IMG/VR virus record: IMGVR_UViG_3300046168_000039
Location: 1-43,169 of that record
DNA from: a virus
Reading direction: 5' to 3' (one strand)
DNA length: 43,169 nucleotides
Numbering within the stretch: the first letter of the stretch is position 1; every line of letters begins with the position of its first letter. Both the position numbers and the translations under genes were made by a program. A model generated the notes under the pieces. That model ran no database searches. It had not been told where the DNA came from and was given only the letters and a program-made list of their open reading frames with translations. Of the stretch, positions 6,131-16,100 are shown one piece after another.

Positions 6131-6343
6131 TTATGCCTGTGCGAATCTTTCAGCAGTTTGCCTTTCCTTAACAATGCGAGTGACCTCATATTGTGCATTC
6201 GCAAGTTCACCTTTCTTTTCCCAAAGTCTTGCATTGAGGATATTCATTTGCTCATTCAAAAACTCAATCTCGTTATTAATAGAAGAATGTAAGTCTTCAG
6301 CAAATTTTAATCTTTTATTTAGGTCTGTAGTATTATTGTTCAT
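6131..6343 (-). CDS. Small coiled-coil protein under promoter module D
   Basis: The 70-residue product is almost wholly helical with heptad-like spacing (LKFAEDLHSSINNEIEFL, then LWEKKGELANAQYEVTR). No family is recognised. There is no Shine-Dalgarno. The ATG lies 7 bases after the -10-like TAGTGT of a conserved promoter module, so the mRNA may start at or next to the AUG. Confidence 0.6.
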   Translation of the reverse strand: MNNNTTDLNKRLKFAEDLHSSINNEIEFLNEQMNILNARLWEKKGELANAQYEVTRIVKERQTAERFAQA

Positions 6344-6410
6344 GATTAAGACACTAATTTAAATTATTGCGTAATGCAAGAACTAAATGAAGAAATCTCG
6401 TGTCATAAAC
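6344..6410 (-). promoter_or_regulatory. Conserved promoter-like module, copy D
   Basis: On the minus strand TTGCAT (6379-6374), a 17-base spacer, TAGTGT (6356-6351) and then 7 bases lead to the ATG at 6343. The box TTTATGACAC lies 20 bases upstream of the -35 (6409-6400). Unlike other copies, the frame upstream of the ATG contains an in-frame TAA, so the conservation is of DNA and not of a leader peptide. It shares CTAAAT next to the -35 with copies A and C. The gap beyond it (6411-6461) holds only a GTTTAAAC site and a weak inverted repeat CGCTAG/CTAGCG. Confidence 0.65.
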
Positions 6411-6461
6411 TTTACTGACTGTTTAAACAATCAGCATGAAACGCTAGGAGTCGCTTAAATA

Positions 6462-6578
6462 CTAGCGAGCAAGAGGTGTGTTACCTCTGTTACCTGCAAA
6501 ATTATTTCTAACTTTTTTTACCTCAACAGGTTTAGATTTGCTTTTTGTGACAGGTTTTTTCTCAGTTTTCTCTTTCAT
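6462..6578 (-). CDS. 38-residue lysine-rich hypothetical protein
   Basis: The frame overlaps the end of the upstream gene by 17 bases. The product is strongly basic (KEKTEKKPVTKSKSKPVEVK), followed by a N/G/R-rich tail. It could be a nucleic-acid-binding peptide or a virion-associated peptide packed with the internal proteins encoded just upstream. No family is recognised. Confidence 0.45.
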   Translation of the reverse strand: MKEKTEKKPVTKSKSKPVEVKKVRNNFAGNRGNTPLAR

Positions 6579-6774
6579 TTTCCTCTGGATTCTTTGGTTC
6601 TGGTTCTACATCTGGGAGTGTCTGGGCGATAGTTGCTGAGATAATAGTATTAGCGTTGTCTGGGAATATATTGCCCTTCCATCCGATGCCACTCGCTTCA
6701 GCACTTTTTTTCAAATACTCTGATTTTTGGGCAAAGGTCATTTTTTTCAATTCTTCTGAAGTAGGCTTATTCAT
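6562..6774 (-). CDS. Hypothetical protein following the giant virion gene
   Basis: The 70-residue frame starts with an ATGA overlap on the stop of the 2353-residue gene. The product has a helical N-terminus (SEELKKMTFAQKSEYLKKS) and an acidic, proline-rich end (DVEPEPKNPEENEREN). No family is recognised. Coupling to the giant gene suggests late expression and possibly a virion or morphogenesis role. Confidence 0.6.
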   Translation of the reverse strand: MNKPTSEELKKMTFAQKSEYLKKSAEASGIGWKGNIFPDNANTIISATIAQTLPDVEPEPKNPEENEREN

Positions 6775-9700
6775 TTCTTTATCCTACCACTTTTACTTGA
6801 TGAATCAAAAAGATAATTTGTCTTTGCAGACTTTCTTAAATTACCTCCAATTAAATCTGTTGATTTTCCTTCTCCTAAAATATTCTTTCCAAGTGTCTGA
6901 AATTGCTTCTCGGAAAAATACGATGACCTGCCCTCGTTGGCTTTATCTTGGGGTCTGTATGCCCATAGGATGTTTTTCTTCTGTGCCTTGGTTGCCTTCT
7001 TTTTGTCCTTACTTTTCACCCTGTCTGTTAAGCGTTTAAACGCTTTCTTTTCAACAGTCCCTTTTGTGAAATAATTTTTCTTTTCATTTGATTTGAAAAT
7101 AGTCTTTACCTCTTCCTTCATCAAAACCGCATCATCCTTGTCGAGGAATCCCTCTAATCCTGCAATGTCCACTAGTTCTTGAACCTCTGCCATCGCATTC
7201 TCTCTGAGCTTAGAGGTATTGTAGTGCTTACTGGAAACTTTCTCAGCTTGATTGTAAATTCTTTGAACTGAGTCTGCTACCTGCGGTAAACCATCATACT
7301 TGCGGTTCTGTAAATTATTTATTTTAGCCTTAGTAAGATTAAAAACATCTCTTGCAAATGCAGTCCGTGCGGTAGGTCTTTCTGGCTTAACTGGCATCGA
7401 ATCTGATCGAGTGTAATTATCTGCAACTAACTGCTCAGTTTTATATGTAGGTACATTGTGCTTACCCATGATCTGTCTTATTGCAGTTTCATTGTTAATT
7501 ATCTCATTCGATAACCTCTCTGGTTTGTAGTACAAGTCAGCAATAAACATCCCCTCGGTTGATTCCGTAAACCCAGTAAGGAAACTATCACCATCACCAT
7601 CAACTAAGGTTGAGAGGTCAGTGAAGAAATTCTTTTTCTGGGTAGCATCGAGTTGAGTGGTGTCAAAGGTAACTGCTTCATTGAGTCCACCCATATTAAC
7701 CTCTTTGACTGTTGGTCTACGGAAAACATTACCATCCGCTTGATCAAGTCCTCTACTAATTTCTACCATCACTTGGTTCACCACTGATGGGTCACCCTTT
7801 AGTGCCATTGTGATGTTAGGTGCTACCGCAGTGACTCCATTCTCAGTGTATCCACCTTGCCCTACCTTGACCTCATCAACCCTCATTCTAAGACCGTGAC
7901 CATCCGCAATCTGTTGCAGTTGTTCACCAAGTCCCTGCGAAAACTTTTCGGTTATTGCTTGTTGCCCCATTAATTTTTCTTGAGCTTGAACTGCAAGTGC
8001 TTCTTTGGATGCACCAAATGTAGTCACCTCAAATGGTAAAATTTGTGTTGCCGTTTTATTATATGAGTCGGTAACCGCAGACATTATTTGTGTGGCACTT
8101 GTCGGCAATTCTCCACCAAAAGTTTTGTCCGCTTGAGTCATCAACATATCAATTACCTGCTGACTATTTGGTAAATCTTTTACCGACTGTATCTGTTGAC
8201 CTAACTCTGACAATTTCATCGTTGCCTCATACAACGGTGTAAACCTATCCCCAAATAAAACTAAATTTTGATTGGCAGGTAATGGATTATCTAGCTTGGT
8301 TAATGCCCATAAAATTTCCTGTGCATTCCTCGCATATAATTTCTTCTTACCAAAAAATTTAGCGTACCCTGCCTTATTTAATTCATCTGCAATGAGACCA
8401 TCTACGGTCTGGTGGGCATCATACAATGCACCTCCACCCTTGGGTGTTAAACCGTCTTCGTCTGCCTTGGTGTAGTAAGACCATTCCGTAGTAGCATCAA
8501 TAGGTTCATTCTGCCTTACCGCCCAGTTGTCCTCATTCCAATCTTTTCTGCCATCAATCTGGAGAGCATTAGCTTGCTGATGCTTAATCTCCTTGGTGTG
8601 CTGATACCGCATCTGTTTCATTGCCTCGTTCCAGTACTTACCGTGTGCTTTATGAACCTTTCTATGCTTCTCCACTGACCAGTGAAAGGGCGATTTCATC
8701 TGTTGTTTTGCTCGCTTAGAGATTGGAATGTAGGCAGGGTGAGCGTATCCCTTTCCTGCCATATCCCACATATCTACTGTGGCTAAACCATCCAGTAATT
8801 GTTGGAGTTTAATCGCATCTTTAGGTGATAAATTCTGCCCCTTCTTGGTCAATCCAAGTGTCTTAGATGCACGGTCAAGAAGTATATCCACATCTCTTTG
8901 AGTACCCTCTACCTTAGCAATCTCGATTAGTTCAGCTAGACCATTAAGGTAAAAATTTCTTACCTTGTCATCAGCACCAATGGCATCTGGATCAAGGACT
9001 TCAAAGTGCTCTCCCCTATCCCATTCTTTTGCGGTACGGTTACCTGCAATCTGTTGATCAGCAGGATTAATCTTATGCCCTGCCCTTGATCCATGAGGGT
9101 GCATCATTGACCGTGCTGACTTAGTCATATTTGCTGACACTGCTGACCGTGGAGAACCTAGTGCTAGGAATCTTAACTGTAGGTCTGCGACATCGAACAA
9201 AGTCCTTTCTGGGAACTTTATAACCTGTGCCATTTGATAGGCAGTGTTCCCCATGTCCGAATAAAACAGTGCCGTTCTTTGTGCAAAGTCTGGATACTTT
9301 TCTTTAGTATATTCTATTTTCGTAACAATAGATTTAATGAGGTCAGTCACATCCTTGTAACTTGAGAACATACCTTTTTTATTGGCATTAATAATTCCCA
9401 TTCTGGCAGGTAGTGCAACACTACCATCAATTTCATTATCACCGTAATCTTTGATAGTCAATTGTGACTCTACTGCCTTCTTGTTACCCTCTAGTTTTTT
9501 AATCTTATGGGTAAGTTCAACATGATACTTCGCATCACCGTATGCCTTTGACCACTCTCCTCCCAGTGCCTCCTCAATTGATTTATTTGGGTTCTCCTTG
9601 AGCACCTGTTTTTGCTCTGGAGTGAGTGAGTCTATAGCATAGGAAAGAGTATCCTTTTTAATTTGCTCTGCTTCTTTAGCTTGCTTTTCTGCCAATTGCT

Positions 9701-12700
9701 CTGGGGTCAACTTACCCTTGGAGGGCATAAACTTGATATTAGGTTTTCCTTGCTCAATTGACCCATCTTTATTGATGATTAACCACTCTGGCATTGGATA
9801 TTCATCACTGATTACTTTTGCAATAACTGTATCATTTTTGCCATTTTCGTAACTTATGAGACCTTTGTCGTGTAATCTGTCTAAGGCATTTATTTGATAA
9901 AATGTCGTGCGGACTCTAGAAAGGGGTACTGGGTCTGAACTTTTTTTCGGAAAAGCAATTAAGTTATTATCACCATCCTTTAAACCACTACCCTCTTTAC
10001 CTTTGGATGGCATGAAGCTTCGTCCTTCTGGAACAAAGGCAGGAGGATAAGAAATTGAAGTTGGTTTAGACTTAGTCCCTACCTCAATATCGTGGAACAT
10101 AAATCCAACATGATCGTTAGGAGCATACATCCCAAGAAACCCTTGTTTCTTTAAGAAAGTTTCAAATGCAGTCTGCCTACCTGCACCTATAGTGTTTCCA
10201 GTCTTTCCGTTACCTGCCTCTTGTATCCCTTGTTCCGCAACAAATGCCTCAAAGTCGTACAGGAACTCTTTAGTATTATAATGAGGTTTGCCAGTCCAAA
10301 GATTATTTTTATCAATCTTTGTGTGGTGTGCGAAATCTGTAATTAAACCTTTCTCTGGCTTATAATTTCCATCACCAAAATATGTTCTATTAGAATATAA
10401 TTCTGGGTAGTTTGCCTTGCGACTACCTTCCGCACCTTTTATTCCAGTGCCATGAAAGTCAGTCTTTAGGACTTTTCTTCTGACTGGTCTGGTTGGGAAG
10501 TGGACGAAGTCAACGAATCCTCCTCCTTCTTCAACTCTGCCCTTCTCTCCTCTGATAGATAAGGGTGATCCGTCATGTTCATACCCATCTTTGAGACGAT
10601 TTCCTCCGCTTCTTCTTGGGTCATCTTGGCGATAATTTCTGCGTAGTTTGGAATCATAATCTATTGGTTTTAATTGTTTATCAACTGACATTACACCGTT
10701 CTCTATGGCAGTGGCAATGTCATTGTTTAATCCTAAGTGAAGTGATTTTTGGAAATCTAAAGTGCCATCTGGTTTCCAGATATCTTGACTTCTTAAATGG
10801 GACTCCATTCGCATATTGCCCTCATTCGGTCTGTACATTGGGTAAGGTTTTAATCTACCACTGAACTCACCACTCTCAATGTTCTTCAAAGATGGCATAA
10901 ATGAAGTCGTACCACTCCAATTTATTTTCCTTTGCTTGGCATGATTCATACCCACTGATCTGGAGGGCATGAAATTATTCTTCATGTTGTTGTAGTCTAC
11001 TGCGAAACCTTTTGTGCCAGTAGTATTTGCTCCCACTAACTCACCGATCTGGTAACTCTTAATGGCATTTTTCATACCATTGCCTTCCTTTGCCCAGAAC
11101 TGTTTATTAATTGGGTCTTTTAAAACATCTGCTTTAAGTGTGGTAGAACCAAATGCAATTGCAAATAATTCATTCTCCCCTTTTCCCTGTGGATTAATGG
11201 GGTCTTCTCTACCGTATTTCTTAAATGCATTTTGTGCGTGTGCAGTCAATGCATCTGCAAATTTCTGTGGGTCATTATTGTATTTTTTTAACAACCCTGC
11301 CTGTGCCATTGCTTGGATATTCGACTCAACAATTTCATTATTATATGCCATCACCTTCATGGATGGATACGAAATTTTTTCTTCCCCAGTTTTTCTATTT
11401 TTATTTTTTCTGGGTGCTTTAGGGGAGAACTGATAACCGAATAAAGTTATGTCATGGATGTAATATGGATTGTAGTCTGACCACTGTCCTTGGTGACCAC
11501 TTCTCTTTCCAATCCGAACTCGTTCTCTAGATGCAATCAAGGTATCTACCATGTCCACAATTGCATCCATCACATCTGGACGAAGTGAATTATTTTTCAA
11601 GTAGTCACGAATGAGAGGATGCATATTTTGATTAGAGGCATCCCTTCCAAGACCAACATATTTCTTATCTAAATCCTTGGTCACCTTTTCCATGATGTCG
11701 CTAAACTCATCGAACATCTGTTGGTCTTTTAAAATAAAATCATTACCTGCTAATAAGTCCCAAGTCAGTCCACCATTGGTTTTTTTGAATGAAGACTGTG
11801 CAGTGTCACCTTGTTTTGGAAAAACTTTCTGACCAGTGTCAACCGCATCTGCCCTCGCCTGTTGAACCTCCATTGCCTCACTTAAATAGTTCTTATAAAG
11901 ATTCTTTAATGGTTTTGGAATTTTAGCAAAAGGTAGGATTGCATTCTCTGCCCCAGTCTTTGGGTTTATGATTCCAAATTTTGCCAATGCATCTCTCGCA
12001 CCACCAAGTAACAGTGAACGAAATTGTGGTTCAAACATATCAAAAACATTTGGATTCTGTCCGAAATAAGTGGCAAACATATCTGCACCCATTTCCTCTG
12101 CAAGCATACCTGCGTCCTTTAAAATTCTATCTGCTTGCTCTGGACTTGTCTTGCGAACACGGTCTGCATAATTCTGTGCGAATGACATTGCCTCACCGTT
12201 TAAACGCACTGACTCCATTCCTTTTATTTTGTTCCCATCCTTATCAAGGAAGAAAAATTCTTTACCCTCTGGGTCTTCATAACTTTCAAGAACCTGCCTT
12301 CTGGTTGTGATGTCTTTCCCTAAATGTTGTTGCATGAAGTGATGCCCAAACTCATGTGCGAAAATATGGGATGCCTCTGCCACTGCACCCTGCATATCAT
12401 TTTTATTTAAAATCATTAACCCCATATCACGATCATAGTGGGCAGACGGTGCATCTTTTGGATCAAGTCCCAATGCACCTGCAAACTCATTCAGATCGAC
12501 TATCTGCATCCGCATTTTTTCAACTGGTGCAAGTGCATCCATAGTTGAAAGTAAAACTGCACTGGATGGACTTGCCTTTGCTAACTCAGTAATTGCCTCA
12601 GTGTGTATGACAGAATTTTTCTTTGCAATATACTCACGAATACCCTGCTGAGATCGTGCGGTAAGATTCCCTCTGACATCTAATGCATTGCTATCCTTAC

Positions 12701-13832
12701 CACTACCTCGTTGTCCAATTGCACCACCGATCCCACCACCCATTCCAAGACCAGTACCGAATGCCATACCTGCCTGTTCATCAGTTGCACCACTAGCATA
12801 CTGAAGTGCAGATTGTAGTATCCCTGCGGATGTTCCACCTACCATTGCATCGAATGCAACATCGTACATTTTCGTGCCAAGAAGTTTATGGGAAGTTGTC
12901 GCTAGTTTTCTGACCTTCTCACTTACATTTGGATCAGTTGCTAGACGATATAAAAATCTTTCATGCGAACTTGGTCTGGCAAAAACTCGTGCAATATCAG
13001 CACTGTTCCTACCTATCTTTTCTCCATACTTAGTTGCTATCTTTCCAATCTCTAAAGCAACTGGTGCAAGCCAGATGGAACTACCTCCATCGACAAACGC
13101 ACTCACTCCAATAAATGACGAAACTTTTCCTGCGGTTGAACCTGCTATTTTTTCTGGAACTTTAAGACCTCGATGAACTGTGCCTAAACCTTTTGCTCCA
13201 TACTCTAAAATTGGTGCTACTGTTTTTGCACCTCCCTTGATCACACCTCTGACTCCTCCAGTGTAACCCTTGACGAGCACTCCACTGCCTCCTGCGATAT
13301 TTGTTATGTCGGCAATGTCTGCTCCTGCCCTCATGTCCCCCATGTACTTTCCACCTGCCTTTGCCTCGATTAATTTCTCACGAGCATCTGTCATGTAATT
13401 AATCATCTCAACTTGTCTGCGGTGATGATTCGCTTTCTTGGTTTCCTCTGGAAGATCATCATCCTCATTGAATCGCTCAACAATCATTTTGCCGATTCTA
13501 GCTAAGTCTCTAGTGCCAACCTCTGGCATTGCCATAAGTGCTTTGTATGCATCTGGGTCACCCTTGCCTCCTAGTACCTCTGGCAGTAAACCCTTAACTA
13601 TTGACTCATCATTTAAAGCACCTCCCCAAGTCTCTTCAAAGTAATCGATCATTTCTGGAATTGCTCCAATAAATGCTTTTGTCGATTGCCATGTAGACCT
13701 ATTTTTTTGCCGATCATACTCTGCATCAGATTCTGCACGAGTAGGTATAAGACTATTCCTCTTAGGAACTTTTACATTTTGCTTCGTGGTTGGAAGCTTC
13801 CTAAAGGATGATGGAAGTTTTATTTCTGGCAT
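6771..13832 (-). CDS. Giant polyvalent internal virion protein with zinc-peptidase motif and ART-like region
   Basis: The 2353-residue product is of the kind called phage polyvalent proteins, which are packaged and injected with DNA. Residues about 170-375 contain glycine-rich, partly hydrophobic stretches that could contact membranes. A gluzincin-type zinc site is visible: HEFGH at 493-497 with a downstream AEEMGADMFATYFG that can supply the third ligand. Residues about 1105-1270 (FVDFVHF, FHGTG with H1127, NRTYFGDGNYKPEKG, then a glycine-rich GFLGMYAP) resemble the ADP-ribosyltransferase-like domain of polyvalent proteins. The tetrapeptide FMPS recurs at F954, F978, F1273 and F1368, around that region. 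The long C-terminal part is helical and unassigned. Expected role: ejection and early host takeover. Peptidase motif confident, ART assignment moderate. Confidence 0.75.
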   Translation of the reverse strand: MPEIKLPSSFRKLPTTKQNVKVPKRNSLIPTRAESDAEYDRQKNRSTWQSTKAFIGAIPEMIDYFEETWGGALNDESIVKGLLPEVLGGKGDPDAYKALMAMPEVGTRDLARIGKMIVERFNEDDDLPEETKKANHHRRQVEMINYMTDAREKLIEAKAGGKYMGDMRAGADIADITNIAGGSGVLVKGYTGGVRGVIKGGAKTVAPILEYGAKGLGTVHRGLKVPEKIAGSTAGKVSSFIGVSAFVDGGSSIWLAPVALEIGKIATKYGEKIGRNSADIARVFARPSSHERFLYRLATDPNVSEKVRKLATTSHKLLGTKMYDVAFDAMVGGTSAGILQSALQYASGATDEQAGMAFGTGLGMGGGIGGAIGQRGSGKDSNALDVRGNLTARSQQGIREYIAKKNSVIHTEAITELAKASPSSAVLLSTMDALAPVEKMRMQIVDLNEFAGALGLDPKDAPSAHYDRDMGLMILNKNDMQGAVAEASHIFAHEFGHHFMQQHLGKDITTRRQVLESYEDPEGKEFFFLDKDGNKIKGMESVRLNGEAMSFAQNYADRVRKTSPEQADRILKDAGMLAEEMGADMFATYFGQNPNVFDMFEPQFRSLLLGGARDALAKFGIINPKTGAENAILPFAKIPKPLKNLYKNYLSEAMEVQQARADAVDTGQKVFPKQGDTAQSSFKKTNGGLTWDLLAGNDFILKDQQMFDEFSDIMEKVTKDLDKKYVGLGRDASNQNMHPLIRDYLKNNSLRPDVMDAIVDMVDTLIASRERVRIGKRSGHQGQWSDYNPYYIHDITLFGYQFSPKAPRKNKNRKTGEEKISYPSMKVMAYNNEIVESNIQAMAQAGLLKKYNNDPQKFADALTAHAQNAFKKYGREDPINPQGKGENELFAIAFGSTTLKADVLKDPINKQFWAKEGNGMKNAIKSYQIGELVGANTTGTKGFAVDYNNMKNNFMPSRSVGMNHAKQRKINWSGTTSFMPSLKNIESGEFSGRLKPYPMYRPNEGNMRMESHLRSQDIWKPDGTLDFQKSLHLGLNNDIATAIENGVMSVDKQLKPIDYDSKLRRNYRQDDPRRSGGNRLKDGYEHDGSPLSIRGEKGRVEEGGGFVDFVHFPTRPVRRKVLKTDFHGTGIKGAEGSRKANYPELYSNRTYFGDGNYKPEKGLITDFAHHTKIDKNNLWTGKPHYNTKEFLYDFEAFVAEQGIQEAGNGKTGNTIGAGRQTAFETFLKKQGFLGMYAPNDHVGFMFHDIEVGTKSKPTSISYPPAFVPEGRSFMPSKGKEGSGLKDGDNNLIAFPKKSSDPVPLSRVRTTFYQINALDRLHDKGLISYENGKNDTVIAKVISDEYPMPEWLIINKDGSIEQGKPNIKFMPSKGKLTPEQLAEKQAKEAEQIKKDTLSYAIDSLTPEQKQVLKENPNKSIEEALGGEWSKAYGDAKYHVELTHKIKKLEGNKKAVESQLTIKDYGDNEIDGSVALPARMGIINANKKGMFSSYKDVTDLIKSIVTKIEYTKEKYPDFAQRTALFYSDMGNTAYQMAQVIKFPERTLFDVADLQLRFLALGSPRSAVSANMTKSARSMMHPHGSRAGHKINPADQQIAGNRTAKEWDRGEHFEVLDPDAIGADDKVRNFYLNGLAELIEIAKVEGTQRDVDILLDRASKTLGLTKKGQNLSPKDAIKLQQLLDGLATVDMWDMAGKGYAHPAYIPISKRAKQQMKSPFHWSVEKHRKVHKAHGKYWNEAMKQMRYQHTKEIKHQQANALQIDGRKDWNEDNWAVRQNEPIDATTEWSYYTKADEDGLTPKGGGALYDAHQTVDGLIADELNKAGYAKFFGKKKLYARNAQEILWALTKLDNPLPANQNLVLFGDRFTPLYEATMKLSELGQQIQSVKDLPNSQQVIDMLMTQADKTFGGELPTSATQIMSAVTDSYNKTATQILPFEVTTFGASKEALAVQAQEKLMGQQAITEKFSQGLGEQLQQIADGHGLRMRVDEVKVGQGGYTENGVTAVAPNITMALKGDPSVVNQVMVEISRGLDQADGNVFRRPTVKEVNMGGLNEAVTFDTTQLDATQKKNFFTDLSTLVDGDGDSFLTGFTESTEGMFIADLYYKPERLSNEIINNETAIRQIMGKHNVPTYKTEQLVADNYTRSDSMPVKPERPTARTAFARDVFNLTKAKINNLQNRKYDGLPQVADSVQRIYNQAEKVSSKHYNTSKLRENAMAEVQELVDIAGLEGFLDKDDAVLMKEEVKTIFKSNEKKNYFTKGTVEKKAFKRLTDRVKSKDKKKATKAQKKNILWAYRPQDKANEGRSSYFSEKQFQTLGKNILGEGKSTDLIGGNLRKSAKTNYLFDSSSKSGRIKK
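10466..10657 (-). CDS. Possible overprinted gene inside the giant virion gene
   Basis: A 63-codon ATG frame lies in another frame of the same strand, over residues about 1059-1122 of the giant protein. Its product has unusually protein-like composition (IIAKMTQEEAEEIVSKMG, then EERRAELKKEEDS). In the same stretch the giant protein is oddly R/G-rich and low-complexity (RQDDPRRSGGNRLKDGYE). No Shine-Dalgarno is present. It may be a chance frame in a 7-kb gene, so this is a low-confidence call. Confidence 0.2.
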   Translation of the reverse strand: MIPNYAEIIAKMTQEEAEEIVSKMGMNMTDHPYLSEERRAELKKEEDSLTSSTSQPDQSEEKS

Positions 13833-16099
13833 TATGTTCCTTGGGATTCTCTTCTATAAGTTTCATAATCCAATCTGGGGTTACCAGTACCACCACCTTT
13901 TTTGCGTTGGTACTCCTTGAAATCACCAGATTTTAAATTACGATCTAAGATCATTGTCTCGATAATTTTTCTTTCCTCAGAACCTTTGGGATATTTGGCA
14001 AACATCTTATGAAGTTCGTCAGACTCAACCTGTCCATTAGCCTCCACGATATCCATGACATCATACATCAAACTTGCACCTCCGACTGCAAGTGCAGTAC
14101 CACCAGTGAAAATACTACCAATTATCTTTGCAGACACTTTTTTAAACACACCTCTTTTTGCAAGGTATTCTGCTACCTTGCCCTTCATCTGTTGTTTAAA
14201 TTTTTGTGCCAACTTACTCCGTAATTGTTTCTCACCTTTCTTGCCACTACCGACATCTTCGACACCCATCTCTTTTGCAAATTCTTTTAAGTCAGATAGT
14301 GGTGCTTTTTTAAATGCATTTAATGCTTGTCGATACCTCCCACTAGACTCACCCATTGCCTCTAATGCATTTCCACGAGCGAGATTATTCATCATCCAAT
14401 CCGCAACTTTCTTGCCTACTATTGCACCACCTGCCATTTCGTAGACATCACCCATTCCTTTTTTGTTCAATCCAGATTGAAATTCTGCCTCTAAGTCTTG
14501 TCTTGCTTGTGGGTTTTCATTTTTGGATTGTGGTGTAGAATAGATGTCATCAATCGCACTATTGACTTCCTTCTCAACTCTCTGGTCAGTCTGGCTATTA
14601 GTGTATCGTTCTGCCTTACTTATCATTGACTGAATTTGGGCATCGTCTATCCTTGGGTTCTCTTCTTTGAGTTGGTTTACAACTGAATCCATACCTTGGG
14701 TTTCAATTGCGTTTGCCAACGAGGGAACATCATCATCTGCTATGGTAAAAGCATAAGCACGGTCATGGTATTTTGAATATGGACTAAGTTCTAAAAGTCT
14801 CTCCTCAGATATATTTGGATATGCAGTTCTTAGTTGCTCTTGAACATTTACACCATGTTGCTCTAGTCTCCTAGTGTTAACTTCCATCAAAGCTTTTGTT
14901 GCTTCTTGAATCCCCAGTATATCTTGTGCCGATGCTCTTGCACCAACTTTAACAGTAACCATTTCACCTTCTTTATCTGCCCAACCATTTTGAACATCTT
15001 GTGCAGTGGCAGGTCTCTCGATTGAACCATCTCCAAATATTTGTGTCTTTAATCTTTCGTAGGTACTTCTTGCATCTGATGCACCTTTCACTGCATCAAC
15101 ATCCTCGTTGGTCATTACACCAACACCGTTTGCTAACCGTGCAAATTGTCGAACAACAAATCCTGCGGAAGATGCATTCGCAATTTCATATGCCCCTTCT
15201 GCCGTTTGTTTTATAGCAGTTTGAATACCTGCTTGTAATCGATCATTAGTTCCTTCAGCAGTTTGCCACTCTTTATAATTTGGATCAGATTGCCAGTATT
15301 TCTTAGCAGTATCCATGATGACTGTTGGCTCAATTAAATCCTTATCCAAAGTGGTGTACATACCCCTACGATCTTCCCCTGTAATCTCTCCACCATAGGC
15401 ATCCATGTACTGAGCAAATAGTGACCTCATTAAACTAGGATTAGATCGATCATATTTACCCTGTTTAATCATTGAGGTCTTCCATGAGGCATAGGATGCC
15501 TTGGGCAAAAGGTTCATACTTTTCATCTGCTCATAAACTTGTGGCAACAAATGAGACTCTTCTTGGGTATAACTTAAATTATTAAAATCAAAAGTTGTTG
15601 TCCCATCCTCACCCTGTTTAAACGCAGTGGCAAATATCTTTTTAATCCCTGCTTCATCAGCAGTTTTTTGCTCTAAGGCATTTAATGCTAATTCGCTTTT
15701 CTCAATATTAAGTTCAGTTAATTGCTTCTGTTGATTGAACTGATCATTTAACATTTGAGTCTTCTGGAAGTCCTGCATCTTCTCATTGAACTCCTTCACA
15801 CCACCAGAATCACGAATGATATCATACATCATTTTATTCGCCTTCTTGGGGTCTTCTGACATTTCAGCAACCTCCTCCTTACTCATGCCATTAGAGATAA
15901 GCATCTCTTGACCATGTGGAGTGTTCACAATCTCTTGTGCCTTTTTCTCCATCCCCTTTCTTTCAAAGTATGCGTTACCAACCTTGGCAATTGCCTCGCC
16001 CATCTGGGCATACATTTTCCCAACAACTTCACCAGTCCGACCAATAGCGGAGTGATCCTGTTTTGCCAAATTAAGACTTTGAAAATAAGGTGATGCCAT
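13832..16099 (-). CDS. Internal virion protein, 755 residues
   Basis: The product is predominantly helical, with charged coiled-coil-like segments (for example KEFNEKMQDFQKTQMLNDQF near 100) and a hydrophobic segment near residue 660-680 (IIGSIFTGGTALAVGGASLM). It sits between the other two large internal proteins, and its stop overlaps the giant gene start (TAATG). Three large late proteins in a row after the fibre genes is the podovirus arrangement for ejection proteins such as T7 gp14-16. That function is inferred from length, helicity and order; no specific family is recognised. Confidence 0.6.
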   Translation of the reverse strand: MASPYFQSLNLAKQDHSAIGRTGEVVGKMYAQMGEAIAKVGNAYFERKGMEKKAQEIVNTPHGQEMLISNGMSKEEVAEMSEDPKKANKMMYDIIRDSGGVKEFNEKMQDFQKTQMLNDQFNQQKQLTELNIEKSELALNALEQKTADEAGIKKIFATAFKQGEDGTTTFDFNNLSYTQEESHLLPQVYEQMKSMNLLPKASYASWKTSMIKQGKYDRSNPSLMRSLFAQYMDAYGGEITGEDRRGMYTTLDKDLIEPTVIMDTAKKYWQSDPNYKEWQTAEGTNDRLQAGIQTAIKQTAEGAYEIANASSAGFVVRQFARLANGVGVMTNEDVDAVKGASDARSTYERLKTQIFGDGSIERPATAQDVQNGWADKEGEMVTVKVGARASAQDILGIQEATKALMEVNTRRLEQHGVNVQEQLRTAYPNISEERLLELSPYSKYHDRAYAFTIADDDVPSLANAIETQGMDSVVNQLKEENPRIDDAQIQSMISKAERYTNSQTDQRVEKEVNSAIDDIYSTPQSKNENPQARQDLEAEFQSGLNKKGMGDVYEMAGGAIVGKKVADWMMNNLARGNALEAMGESSGRYRQALNAFKKAPLSDLKEFAKEMGVEDVGSGKKGEKQLRSKLAQKFKQQMKGKVAEYLAKRGVFKKVSAKIIGSIFTGGTALAVGGASLMYDVMDIVEANGQVESDELHKMFAKYPKGSEERKIIETMILDRNLKSGDFKEYQRKKGGGTGNPRLDYETYRRESQGT

Positions 16100-16100
16100 T

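Noticed and set aside
6442-6467. Terminator after the 38-residue gene
   Set aside because: The CGCTAG/CTAGCG arms are 14 bases apart and no adequate T-run follows.
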